Part shown: positions 1 to 7,982 of the stretch, in pieces | Position numbering within the stretch: position 1 is the first letter of the stretch | Layout of the letters: every line of letters starts with the position of its first letter | Source: JAICTV01 sp035634055 | Lineage (GTDB): Bacteria > Planctomycetota > Phycisphaerae > Tepidisphaerales > Tepidisphaeraceae | Reading direction: 5' to 3' | Assembly (NCBI GenBank): GCA_035634055.1 | Contig: DASQDR010000186.1 | Coordinates: forward strand, 1 to 15,494 | Length of the DNA stretch: 15,494 bases | The notes under the pieces: model-generated | Told to the model about the DNA's origin: nothing | The model's database searches: none | The model's input: the letters and a program-made list of their open reading frames with translations, nothing else | Translations under genes and position numbers: made by a program

Positions 1-154
1 CCTCGCCCGTGGCCGCTAAGACAAACGTCGGTAGACGGGGCGGGCCCGCTCGTTGCATAGGATAGCAATGGAATCCCACACCGAAGGAGCATCGTTGGCC
101 GAGATCGCCGTCGCGAACGCCGGGGCTGTGGATTCCATACAATCGAGGAACTGG

Positions 155-2386
155 ATGAGAGTCTGGCCGGGACGCCCCTATCCGCTGGGGGCCACGTGGG
201 ATGGCGCGGGGGTGAACTTCGCCCTCTTCGCCGAGCACGCCACCAAGGTCGAGCTGTGCCTGTTCGACGACCCGGCCGACACCCGCGAGACGCACCGCAT
301 CGTGCTGCCGGAGCAGACCGACATGGTCTGGCACGGCTACCTGCCGGACGTCGAGCCGGCGCAGCTCTACGGCTACCGCGTGCACGGCCCGTACGCGCCG
401 AAGGAGGGGCACCGCTTCAACCCCAACAAGGTGGTGCTCGACCCCTACGCCAAGGCGATCGGCCGCGGCGTGAAGTGGGACGACTCGCTGTTCGGCTACA
501 AGATGGGCCAGAACGACCTGACCTTCGACGAGCGCGACAGCGCGGCGTTCTGCCCGCTGGGGGCGGTGATCGACACCGCCTTCACCTGGGGCGACGACCG
601 CCCGCCGCGCATCCCCTGGCACAAGACGCTGATCTACGAGGCCCACGTCAAGGGCCTGACCATGCGCCACCCGGGCGTGCCGGAGGAGCGGCAGGGGACG
701 TACTCCGGCCTGGCGTCGGAGGCGATGATCCAGCACCTGCACTCGATGGGCATCACGGCCGTCGAGCTGATGCCGGTCCACCACCACCTGGACGACCAGA
801 CCCTGCTGGACAAGGGGCTGACCAACTACTGGGGGTACAACACGCTCAGCTACTTCGCGCCGCACATCGAGTACGCCGCCAAGGCCTCGCCGCGCAAGAG
901 CGTGGTGGAGTTCAAGCAGATGGTCCGCACGCTGCACGCGGCCAACATCGAGGTGATCCTCGACGTGGTCTACAACCACACCTGCGAGGGGAACCAGATG
1001 GGCCCGACGCTCTCGTGGCGCGGGATCGACAACGCCAACTACTACCGCCTGGTCGAGAAGGACAAGCGGTACTACATGGACTACACCGGCTGCGGCAACA
1101 CGCTGAACATGATGAGCCCGCGCGTGCTCCAGCTGATCATGGACAGCCTGCGCTACTGGGTGACCGAGATGCACGTCGACGGGTTCCGCTTCGACCTGGC
1201 CTCGACGCTGGCGCGCGAGCTGCACGAGGTGAACCGGCTCGGCGCCTTCTTCGACATCATCCACCAGGACCCGATTTTGTCGCAGGTGAAGCTGATCGCC
1301 GAGCCGTGGGACGTCGGCGAGGGCGGGTACCAGGTCGGCAACTTCCCGGTCCTGTGGACGGAGTGGAACGGCAAGTACCGCGACACCGTCCGCCGGTTCT
1401 GGAAGGGTGAGGGCGGCACCGCCAGCGAGCTGGCGACGCGCCTGGCCGGCAGCAGCGACTTGTACGAGGACGACGGCCGGCGACCGTACGCCAGCATCAA
1501 CTTCGTCACCGCGCACGACGGCTTCAACCTGCAGGACCTGGTCAGCTTCAACCAGAAGCACAACGAGGCCAACGGGGAGAACAACCGCGACGGCGCCGAC
1601 GACAACGAATCGTGGAACTGCGGCGCCGAGGGGGCGACCGATGACCCGAACATCATCGCCCTGCGCGAGCGGCAGAAGCGGAACTTCTTCGCCACGCTGA
1701 TGTTCTCCGAGGGCGTGCCGATGATCTTCGCCGGCGACGAGCTGTCGCACACGAAGAACGGCAACAACAACACCTACTGCCAGGACAACGAGCTGACCTG
1801 GCCGAGCTGGGACATCGCGCGCGACGAGCGCAAGCGCAAGTTCCTGGAGTTCTGCCGCACCTGCACGCGCATCTGGCGCGAGCAGCCGGTCCTGCAGCGC
1901 CGCAAGTTCTTCCTCGGCCGCGCCCTGCGCGGCAGCGAGATCAAGGACATCTCCTTCTTCGAGCCCTCCGGCGCCGAGATGAGCGACGACGCCTGGAACT
2001 CCGACTTCATCAAGTGCCTGGGGATGCGGCTGGCCGGGGACCTGATCAACGACGTGGACGAGCGCGGCGAGCCGATCATCGGGGACACCCTGCTGCTGCT
2101 GCTCAACGCCCACTGGGAGGAGATCCCCTTCTCGCTCCCGCCGACGCTGGACGACCAGCTCTGGGAGACGCTCATCGACACGCGCGAGTCCGACCTGCCG
2201 GTGCGGATCTGCCGCGGCGGCGAGCACTTCCCGCTGTTCGGGCGATCGCTCGCGCTGCTGCGCACGGTGCCGAAGGACTTCGCCGGGCAGGGGCTAACGC
2301 CCGTCCAGATCCGCCAGCTCCGCCGCGAGGCGGGCGGCGTCAGCTCGCTGCAGCCCGCGCCGTCCAACGAACGGTTGATGCCGTGA
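155..2386 (+). CDS. glgX: Glycogen debranching enzyme GlgX/TreX (GH13 isoamylase type)
   Basis: Cytoplasmic enzyme that hydrolyses alpha-1,6 branches of glycogen and releases malto-oligosaccharides, the substrate of TreY encoded next. From the ATG at 155 the product has 743 residues, normal for GlgX/TreX. A CBM48-like domain occupies about residues 8-110 (WPGRPYPLGATWDG..NFALF), followed by the GH13 barrel. Catalytic motifs visible: DVVYNH (270-275), GFRFD with nucleophile D347, the acid/base E383 in IAEPWD, and the transition-state pair H454/D455 in TAHDGFN. I chose ATG 155 because homologues begin MRVWPGRPYPLG and GAGGAA lies at 145-150. The frame stays open upstream to an ATG at 68 and a TTG at 53, so a 29-34 residue extension without recognisable domain is possible. 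It lies 144 bp upstream of treY on the same strand, which points to the trehalose route rather than glycogen turnover alone. Family assignment is very secure; the start is less so. Confidence 0.93.
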   Translation: MRVWPGRPYPLGATWDGAGVNFALFAEHATKVELCLFDDPADTRETHRIVLPEQTDMVWHGYLPDVEPAQLYGYRVHGPYAPKEGHRFNPNKVVLDPYAKAIGRGVKWDDSLFGYKMGQNDLTFDERDSAAFCPLGAVIDTAFTWGDDRPPRIPWHKTLIYEAHVKGLTMRHPGVPEERQGTYSGLASEAMIQHLHSMGITAVELMPVHHHLDDQTLLDKGLTNYWGYNTLSYFAPHIEYAAKASPRKSVVEFKQMVRTLHAANIEVILDVVYNHTCEGNQMGPTLSWRGIDNANYYRLVEKDKRYYMDYTGCGNTLNMMSPRVLQLIMDSLRYWVTEMHVDGFRFDLASTLARELHEVNRLGAFFDIIHQDPILSQVKLIAEPWDVGEGGYQVGNFPVLWTEWNGKYRDTVRRFWKGEGGTASELATRLAGSSDLYEDDGRRPYASINFVTAHDGFNLQDLVSFNQKHNEANGENNRDGADDNESWNCGAEGATDDPNIIALRERQKRNFFATLMFSEGVPMIFAGDELSHTKNGNNNTYCQDNELTWPSWDIARDERKRKFLEFCRTCTRIWREQPVLQRRKFFLGRALRGSEIKDISFFEPSGAEMSDDAWNSDFIKCLGMRLAGDLINDVDERGEPIIGDTLLLLLNAHWEEIPFSLPPTLDDQLWETLIDTRESDLPVRICRGGEHFPLFGRSLALLRTVPKDFAGQGLTPVQIRQLRREAGGVSSLQPAPSNERLMP

Positions 2387-2430
2387 TTCGAAGCGGCTGG
2401 CGGTGATCCCCCGTGCGATGGCACCGGCTC

Positions 2431-2445
2431 GGGCGCAGCGCGCCC
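2431..2445 (+). terminator. GC hairpin between glgX and treY
   Basis: A perfect inverted repeat, GGGCGC-AGC-GCGCCC, lies 45 nt after the glgX stop. It has a 6-bp stem and a 3-nt loop and no following T-run, so a strong intrinsic terminator is not supported. It may attenuate transcription or protect the 3' end between the two genes. The rest of the 144-bp gap (2387-2530) shows no convincing promoter and no small gene. Confidence 0.35.
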
Positions 2446-2530
2446 CCGGCGGCGTCCGTCGCCTGCGCACCTTTTGCAAGGGAAGTTGCCCGTTCCGCCG
2501 CGCCGGCGGAGGCCATAAGGTGTCGCCGCG

Positions 2531-5146
2531 ATGTCCAGTGCCATGAAAATCCTGCCGCGCCCGCAGTCGACCTACCGGCTTCAGTTCCACGCCAACTTCA
2601 CCTTCGCCGACGCGGCGGCGGTGACGGATTACCTGGCGGACCTGGGGGTCACGCACGCCTACGCGTCGCCGTACCTCGCGGCCCGTGCGGGCAGCACGCA
2701 CGGGTACGACGTGATCGACCACTGCCGGCTCAACCCGGAGGTCGGCGCGCGGGCGGACTTCGACGCGTGGGTCGAGTCGATGCGGCGGCGCGGGATGAGC
2801 CACATCCTCGACACCGTGCCCAACCACGTCGGCGTCGGGACCAACGACAACCGCTGGTGGAACGACGTGCTCGCCCACGGCCCGGCGTCGCGCTTCGCCA
2901 ACTACTTCGACATCACCTGGCAGGGCTCGCCGCGCCCGGAGCTGCACGGGAAGGTGCTGCTTCCGGTGCTCGGTGCGCCGTACGGGCAGGTGCTGGAGAA
3001 GGGAGAGCTGAAGCTCAAGCGCGACGCCGACGGCGCGCTGGCCGTCTACTACTACGACCACCGCTTCCCCATCGATCCGGCCACCGCGCCGGCGGACCCG
3101 GAAGCCGTGAGTTCGTCCGACGCGCTGCACGAACTGCTCGAGCGGCAGCATTATCGACTGAGCTACTGGCGGGTGGCGTCCGACGAGATCAACTATCGCC
3201 GGTTCTTCGACATCAACGACCTGGCCGCGCTCAGCATGGAGCGCGAGGAAGTCTTCGAGGCGGCGCACGGGTTCATCTTCGAGCTGCTCAAGGCCGGCAC
3301 GGTGGCGGGGCTCCGCATCGACCACCCCGACGGTTTGTACGACCCGAAGCAGTACTTCGAGCGCCTCCAGCGCAAGTACGCGCGCGACGTGCTCGGCGAC
3401 GAGCAGCGCGCCGGCGAGCGGCCGCTCTACGCGGTGGCGGAAAAGATCCTCGCCATCGACGAGCCGCTGCCCGAGAGCTGGCCCTGCGACGGCACCAGCG
3501 GCTACGACTTCCTCATCATGGCCACCGGGCGGTTCGTCGACGCCGCCAGCGCCGACGCCTTCACCCGCATCTATGACGACTGGACGGGCGAGGCGTCGGA
3601 CTTCGAGGAGCTGGTCTACCGCAAGAAGAAGCTGATCCTGGAGATCTCGCTGGCCAGCGAGCTGCGGATGCTGGCGCACCAGCTCGACCGGCTGGCCCAG
3701 CGCGACCGCCGCACGCGCGACTTCACCTTTGCCGGCCTGCACGCGGCGCTGCGCGAGGTGATCGCCTGCTTCCCGGTCTACCGCTCGTACGTCACCGCCG
3801 CCGCCCGCGCGCACGAGGCCGACGTGCGCAACACCGAGCTGGCGGTGGAGCGCGCGATCGCTCGCAACCCCAAGTCCGACCCGTCCGCCTTCCGCTACGT
3901 CGCGGACGTGGTGCTCCTGCGCTCGCCCCTCGGGGCGCACGAGGAGGCGGTCCGCTTCGCCGGAAAGTTCCAGCAGGTCACCGCGCCCACGACCGCCAAG
4001 GGGATCGAGGATACGGCGTTCTACCTCTACAACCGCCTGATTTCGCTGAATGAGGTGGGCGGCGAGCCGCAGCACTTCGGCGTGGCGCCGGCGGCGCTGC
4101 ACGAATACCTGGCGAGCCGCCAGCGCCTCTGGCCGCACGCGATGTCGGCCACCTCCACGCACGACACCAAGCGCAGCGAGGACGTGCGGGCGCGGATCAA
4201 CGTGCTGTCGGAAATGCCCGAGGCCTGGCGCGAGCGCGTCACGCGCTGGGGCGAGATCAACGCGCCGCTGCGCAAGCGGGTGGACGGCCTGCCGGCCCCG
4301 AGCCGCAACGACGAGTACCTGCTCTACCAGACGCTGATCGGCGCCTGGCCGATGAGCGAGGCGGAGGCGCGCGACGAAGCGTTCGCCAAGCGAATCACCG
4401 CCTACATGATCAAGGCGATGCGCGAGGCGAAGGTCTTCAGCAGTTGGACGAGCCCCAACGAAGCGTACGAGGGGGCGGTGACCGGCTTCGCCGCCGCCGT
4501 CATCGCGCACCGCCCGTTCCTCGACGACTTCCTCCCGTTCCAGCGGCGCGTCAGCCGCTTCGGGCTGATCAACTCCCTGGCGCAGACGCTGCTCAAGATC
4601 GCCGCGCCCGGCGTGCCCGACACGTACCAGGGGACGGAGCTGATCGACCTCTCGCTGGTCGACCCGGACAACCGCCGCCCGGTCGATTACGCGCGGCGGC
4701 GCGAGCTGCTGGATCAACTGCGGCAGCGCGACGCGAGCCCGCGCGCGCTGCTGGCGACGCTGGAAGACGGGCGGGCGAAGCTGTACCTGACGTGGAAGGC
4801 GCTGATCGCCCGCCGCGACGCGGCGCCGCTGTTTACGCTGGGCGACTACCTGCCGGCGGAAGTGCGTGGGCCGGGTGCGGATCACCTCTTCGCCTTCGCA
4901 CGCCGCCACGGCAACCGCGCCGCCGTCTGCGTCATTCCCCGGCTGACGAGCAAGCTCGACGCGGGCGGCAACGACCTGTCCATCGGACCGGCGGCATGGC
5001 GCGATACGACCATCGTGCTACCGGGACTCGAAGCGGCGCGCTTCACGGATGGCCTCACCGGAAGAGCGCTCGCCCCGGCGGGTGGAGGGGTGCTGGCGGC
5101 GGCCGACGTGCTAGCGGACTTCCCGGTCGCGCTGCTCCTCTCGTAG
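2531..5146 (+). CDS. treY: Malto-oligosyltrehalose synthase TreY (GH13_26)
   Basis: Intramolecular transglucosidase that converts the reducing-end alpha-1,4 bond of a malto-oligosaccharide to the alpha,alpha-1,1 bond of trehalose; TreZ then cleaves trehalose off. The 871-residue product is within the usual 700-900+ range. It begins with the family signature PQSTYRLQFHANFTF (residues 10-25). The GH13 motifs follow: DTVPNH (94-99), LRIDHPDGL with nucleophile D264, acid/base E304 in AVAEKIL, and H544/D545 in TSTHDTKRSEDVR. The long inserted region between the last two motifs is typical of TreY. The start at ATG 2531 has AAGG about 10 nt upstream; a second in-frame ATG at 2543 (MKILPRPQSTYRL) fits homologues equally well. 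It lies downstream of glgX on the same strand and converges with treZ. Function is very secure. Confidence 0.96.
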   Translation: MSSAMKILPRPQSTYRLQFHANFTFADAAAVTDYLADLGVTHAYASPYLAARAGSTHGYDVIDHCRLNPEVGARADFDAWVESMRRRGMSHILDTVPNHVGVGTNDNRWWNDVLAHGPASRFANYFDITWQGSPRPELHGKVLLPVLGAPYGQVLEKGELKLKRDADGALAVYYYDHRFPIDPATAPADPEAVSSSDALHELLERQHYRLSYWRVASDEINYRRFFDINDLAALSMEREEVFEAAHGFIFELLKAGTVAGLRIDHPDGLYDPKQYFERLQRKYARDVLGDEQRAGERPLYAVAEKILAIDEPLPESWPCDGTSGYDFLIMATGRFVDAASADAFTRIYDDWTGEASDFEELVYRKKKLILEISLASELRMLAHQLDRLAQRDRRTRDFTFAGLHAALREVIACFPVYRSYVTAAARAHEADVRNTELAVERAIARNPKSDPSAFRYVADVVLLRSPLGAHEEAVRFAGKFQQVTAPTTAKGIEDTAFYLYNRLISLNEVGGEPQHFGVAPAALHEYLASRQRLWPHAMSATSTHDTKRSEDVRARINVLSEMPEAWRERVTRWGEINAPLRKRVDGLPAPSRNDEYLLYQTLIGAWPMSEAEARDEAFAKRITAYMIKAMREAKVFSSWTSPNEAYEGAVTGFAAAVIAHRPFLDDFLPFQRRVSRFGLINSLAQTLLKIAAPGVPDTYQGTELIDLSLVDPDNRRPVDYARRRELLDQLRQRDASPRALLATLEDGRAKLYLTWKALIARRDAAPLFTLGDYLPAEVRGPGADHLFAFARRHGNRAAVCVIPRLTSKLDAGGNDLSIGPAAWRDTTIVLPGLEAARFTDGLTGRALAPAGGGVLAAADVLADFPVALLLS

Positions 5147-5196
5147 GGGCGACGCCCGCGCTGCCCTGGCAACTTGCTCGGTGGAGTAACCGTCGC

Positions 5197-5224
5197 TGCC
5201 GCGACCGCGCGCGCGCGCGCGGCA
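5197..5224 (+). terminator. GC hairpin enclosing a (CG)8 tract between convergent treY and treZ
   Basis: TGCCGCG (5197-5203) pairs with CGCGGCA (5218-5224) around a loop holding an alternating CG run of 16 nt at 5206-5221. The position between two convergent 3' ends suits a bidirectional terminator or transcription barrier. There is no T-run on either side, so Rho-independent termination is not proven. The same 108-bp gap carries the 9-mer GCAACTTGC twice (5169-5177 and 5230-5238), flanking the hairpin. No gene is visible in the gap. Confidence 0.4.
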
Positions 5225-5254
5225 CGGCCGCAACTTGCACGCGCGTTTGTGCCG

Positions 5255-7180
5255 TTACCGCCGCAGCCGCCACTCCGTCGGGCCCAGCACCACGCACTCG
5301 TACGGGAGCAGCTCGCCGACGCTGTCCGACTGCTGCCGCGCGCCGCCGTAGCCGACGGACTCGGAGCAGAACAGGAACATGTGCTCGTCGGGCATGCGCT
5401 GGGGCAGCGGCTGGCGCTGGTCGGTCAGGTTGAAGTAGGCGTGCAGCGCGTCGCCGCGGAGCAGCTCGACGACGGCGGGGCGGTCGGGCGAGGGCAGCAG
5501 GCGCGTCGGGCGGCGGCGGTAGTCCCGCATCGCCGGCCACGCGCGCCGCGCCGCCAGCAGGTCGCGGTAAAGGTGCCGCAACCCGGCGTGAAACGACCCG
5601 TCGGGCCAGCTCCAGCTCAGCTTCGCGGAGGCGAAGGTGTCGGCGGCGTCGGGGTCGGGGATGGACTCGCTGGCGGTGAGGAAGTCGGAGAACTCGCGCT
5701 TGCGCCCCTCGCGCACCGCCTGCACCAGCTCCGGGCCGCAGAAGGAGCAGAAGAACGGGAACGGCCGCGTCTCGCCGTACTCCTCGCCCATGAACAGCAG
5801 CGGCAGGTAGGGTGACAGCAGCAGCAGGCTGCTGGCCAGCCGCTGCTTGGCGGGCGAGCCGAGCAGCTCGCTCAGCCGGTCGCCGCGGGCGCGGTTGCCG
5901 ACCTGGTCGTGGTTCTGGATGCAGACGACGAAGTGGTCCCCCGGCGTCTCGGGCGACAGCGGCGCGCCGTGCTTGCGCTTGCGGTGCGGGCTGTACTGCC
6001 AGGCGAAGACGAACGGGTTCTCGAGCGCGCGCGCGACCTGCGCGGGGTCGCCGTACTCGGAGTAGTAGCCGCGGCGCTCGCCGGTCAGCAGGGCATGGAC
6101 GGCGTGGTGGAAGTCGTCGCTCCACTGCGCGTCGATCCCGTGCCCGCCGCGCTCGGCGTCGGCGACGAGGCGCGGGTCGTTCTGGTCGCTCTCGGCGATA
6201 ATGTGGATCTGCCGCCCGCCCTGCGGCCCGCCCTGTTGCGAGACGCCATCGGCCGCCTCGCGGATCGAGCGGAGGATGTGCCGCGCGCCCAGGTCGTAGA
6301 TCGCGTGCACCGCGTCGAGCCGCAGCCCGTCGAGGTGAAAGTCCGCCAGCCACGTGCGCACGTTGTCCAGCACCAGGTCGCGCACCGCGTCGGAGCCGGC
6401 GTCGTCGTAGTTGACCGCCTTGCCCCAGGGCGTCTTGTACTTCTCGGTGAAGTAAGGGCCGAACTCGTGGATGTAGTTGTCCTCCGGGCCGAAGTGGTTG
6501 TAGACCACGTCGAGGACGACCGCGATGCCGGCGGCGTGCGCCGCGTCCACCAGCCGCTGCAACCCGCGCGGCCCACCGTAGGTGTTCTGCGTGGCGAAGG
6601 GCAGCACGCCGTCGTAGCCCCAGTTGCGCGATCCCGGAAACTGTGCCACCGGCATGATCTCGATGGCGGTGATCCCCAGGTCCTTGAGGTCGGCGAGGCG
6701 CGGGATGATCGCGTCGAACGTCCCCTCGGGCGTGAAGGTGCCGACGTGGACCTCGTAGATGACCAGGTCCTGCCGTGCGATGCCGCGCCAGCCGTCGTCG
6801 GTCCAGGTGAAGGACTCGGTGCGGACGACTGCCGACGGCCCGCGCAGGCCGTCCGGCTGCCAGAGGGAATAGGGGTCCGGGCGGTCGGCGCCGCCGTCGA
6901 GGCTGAACGCGTAACGCTGGTTCTCAGCACCGTTCGGTTCTTCGTGGGTGAAGTACCCGTCGCCTTCGGCGCTGCGCTCGCGGCGCATGGGCCGGGTGGT
7001 GCGCAGGCCGCGCTCGTCGAACAGGACCAGTTCCACGTTCTTCGCCGCCGGCGCCCACAGGCGCCAGCGAATGGTCCCGTCCGGCAGGACGGTCGCGCCG
7101 CAGCGGCGCGCGGGCGTCGTCTCCGGAGAATCCGATTGCTGCGTCTTCTCGGTATCGTTCTCAGCCACTCGTGTCGTCAT
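5255..7180 (-). CDS. treZ: Malto-oligosyltrehalose trehalohydrolase TreZ (GH13)
   Basis: Hydrolyses the alpha-1,4 bond next to the trehalosyl end made by TreY, releasing free trehalose, a compatible solute. The 641-residue product carries a hydrophilic N-terminal extension (about residues 1-27), then a CBM48-like domain (about 28-125, RWRLWAPAAKNVELVLF) and the GH13 barrel opening with LVIYEVHVGTFTPEGTF (139-155). Catalytic motifs: DVVYNH (224-229), DGLRLDAVH with nucleophile D289, acid E330 in IIAESD, and H424/D425 in IQNHDQVGNR. The start ATG at 7178-7180 is preceded by GGGAG only 3 nt away, a slightly tight spacing. It is transcribed toward treY rather than with it, so dosage of the two pathway steps must be coordinated from two promoters. 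It is divergent from the small secreted-protein gene. Identification is very secure. Confidence 0.95.
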   Translation of the reverse strand: MTTRVAENDTEKTQQSDSPETTPARRCGATVLPDGTIRWRLWAPAAKNVELVLFDERGLRTTRPMRRERSAEGDGYFTHEEPNGAENQRYAFSLDGGADRPDPYSLWQPDGLRGPSAVVRTESFTWTDDGWRGIARQDLVIYEVHVGTFTPEGTFDAIIPRLADLKDLGITAIEIMPVAQFPGSRNWGYDGVLPFATQNTYGGPRGLQRLVDAAHAAGIAVVLDVVYNHFGPEDNYIHEFGPYFTEKYKTPWGKAVNYDDAGSDAVRDLVLDNVRTWLADFHLDGLRLDAVHAIYDLGARHILRSIREAADGVSQQGGPQGGRQIHIIAESDQNDPRLVADAERGGHGIDAQWSDDFHHAVHALLTGERRGYYSEYGDPAQVARALENPFVFAWQYSPHRKRKHGAPLSPETPGDHFVVCIQNHDQVGNRARGDRLSELLGSPAKQRLASSLLLLSPYLPLLFMGEEYGETRPFPFFCSFCGPELVQAVREGRKREFSDFLTASESIPDPDAADTFASAKLSWSWPDGSFHAGLRHLYRDLLAARRAWPAMRDYRRRPTRLLPSPDRPAVVELLRGDALHAYFNLTDQRQPLPQRMPDEHMFLFCSESVGYGGARQQSDSVGELLPYECVVLGPTEWRLRR

Positions 7181-7287
7181 ATGCTCCCGTTTGCCAAGGT
7201 GCAGCGTCCGCGTGCAAAGGGCGGGCCGGGATGGCGGCCGAACGGCGGGCTCGGGAGAAGGATGACGGGGCCGGGGGAGCGGGGTCC

Positions 7288-7313
7288 GGAAACTTTTGTC
7301 GACCTCACCCGTC
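7288..7313 (+). promoter_or_regulatory. Candidate ECF-sigma-type promoter
   Basis: GGAAAC (7288-7293) and CGTC (7310-7313) are separated by exactly 16 nt. This matches the AAC / CGTC pattern of many ECF sigma promoters (for example the TGAAAC-N16-CGTA class of SigW; SigX and SigM promoters are similar). A start site near 7320 would give a leader of about 20 nt with a Shine-Dalgarno at 7328-7334. No sigma-70 hexamer pair with proper spacing was found here. This is a pattern match only. Confidence 0.45.
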
Positions 7314-7339
7314 TAACGGGGCTCAAAAGGAGGTGCCGG

Positions 7340-7912
7340 ATGATACGACTGATCCTCGCTACGCTTCTGCTGCCACTGGTTATTGCGTCGGCGGTGATGG
7401 CGGACCAGGAAGGGGCGAACAGGCCCGCGGTCTACTCGAGCCAGCAGGGGAACGTTTTCGCCCGTGCCGTGCCCGCCGACTCCTACGGGCTCAAGGGGAT
7501 CACCCGCGTCTACCGGGCGGGCGCGGCCGCGGAGCAGGACGAACTGCTTCATACCTTCGACTGGTACGCCGGCAAGGTCTACCTGGAGAGCGTGCCGGAG
7601 GGACTGTCCATCGTGCGGACCGGCGCCTGGGCCCGTGGGCACCTGGCGACGAAGGATGAGCTGGCCATCGCCTTCTACCTCGGCGAGAAGCTGCTGAAGG
7701 AGTACTCGACGCTCGACATCGCCGGCGCGCCGCGGAACGTCCGCGCGTCCGCGTCTCACTACCGCGTTATCGAAAAAATCCACGGCTACCGCTGGACGCC
7801 GGGCGGCAAGTATGTTTTCGACATTCAGACCACCGATGGCCGCACGCTCAGCTTCAGCACCACCACCGGCGAACCGGTTCCGCCCGCGGCGACGACCGCA
7901 CCGAGCCGCTAA
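7340..7912 (+). CDS. Secreted protein of unknown function (190 aa)
   Basis: The 190-residue product starts with a clear signal peptide (MIRLILATLLLPLVIASAVMA, cleavage likely after A21 before DQEG), so it is exported. The mature part is rich in beta-type segments, with recognisable blocks SYGLKGITRVYRAG (48-61), FDWYAGKVYLESVPEGLSIVR (74-94), GAWARGHLATKDELAIAFYLGEKLLKEYST (96-125), SHYRV and GYRWTPGGKYVFDIQTTDGRTLSFSTTTGE near the C-terminus. To my recollection this 'FY..G.LLK.YS' layout recurs in uncharacterised secreted proteins of planctomycetes; no enzymatic motif is visible. The start is certain: AGGAGGT at 7328-7334 lies 5 nt before the ATG. The same frame stays open far upstream through the antisense of treZ, which is a GC artefact. 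It sits alone, divergent from treZ and convergent with the kinase. Its candidate ECF promoter would fit an envelope-stress or surface role, which is inference only. Confidence 0.85.
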   Translation: MIRLILATLLLPLVIASAVMADQEGANRPAVYSSQQGNVFARAVPADSYGLKGITRVYRAGAAAEQDELLHTFDWYAGKVYLESVPEGLSIVRTGAWARGHLATKDELAIAFYLGEKLLKEYSTLDIAGAPRNVRASASHYRVIEKIHGYRWTPGGKYVFDIQTTDGRTLSFSTTTGEPVPPAATTAPSR

Positions 7913-7940
7913 GGGTGCCGGCGGCGCCCGCGCAGGGCGC
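7913..7940 (+). terminator. Overlapping GC hairpins between convergent genes
   Basis: Directly after the TAA of the secreted-protein gene, GGGTGCC (7913-7919) pairs with GGCGCCC (7923-7929) around a 3-nt loop, with one G-U pair. An alternative stem GCGCCC (7924-7929) / GGGCGC (7935-7940) with a 5-nt loop shares its bases. The two stems exclude each other. The site lies in the 70-bp gap before the convergent kinase 3' end, as expected for a shared terminator, but no T-run follows. Confidence 0.4.
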
Positions 7941-7982
7941 GTGGTTGGACGATCGCGCTATCAGCCCCGGTCAAAACTGCCT

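Noticed and set aside
1..154. Promoter or small gene upstream of glgX
   Set aside because: TAGGAT at 58-63 resembles a -10 but lacks a -35 at proper distance; no independent small gene is visible.
2294..4909. An 871-codon open frame antisense to treY
   Set aside because: It is extremely Arg/Val/Ala-rich without recognisable domains. It arises from the GC-biased codon use of treY on the opposite strand.
5909..7339. Long in-frame N-terminal extension of the secreted-protein gene across treZ
   Set aside because: The extension is antisense to a catalytic treZ sequence and would bury the signal peptide. The AGGAGGT at 7328-7334 fixes the start at 7340.
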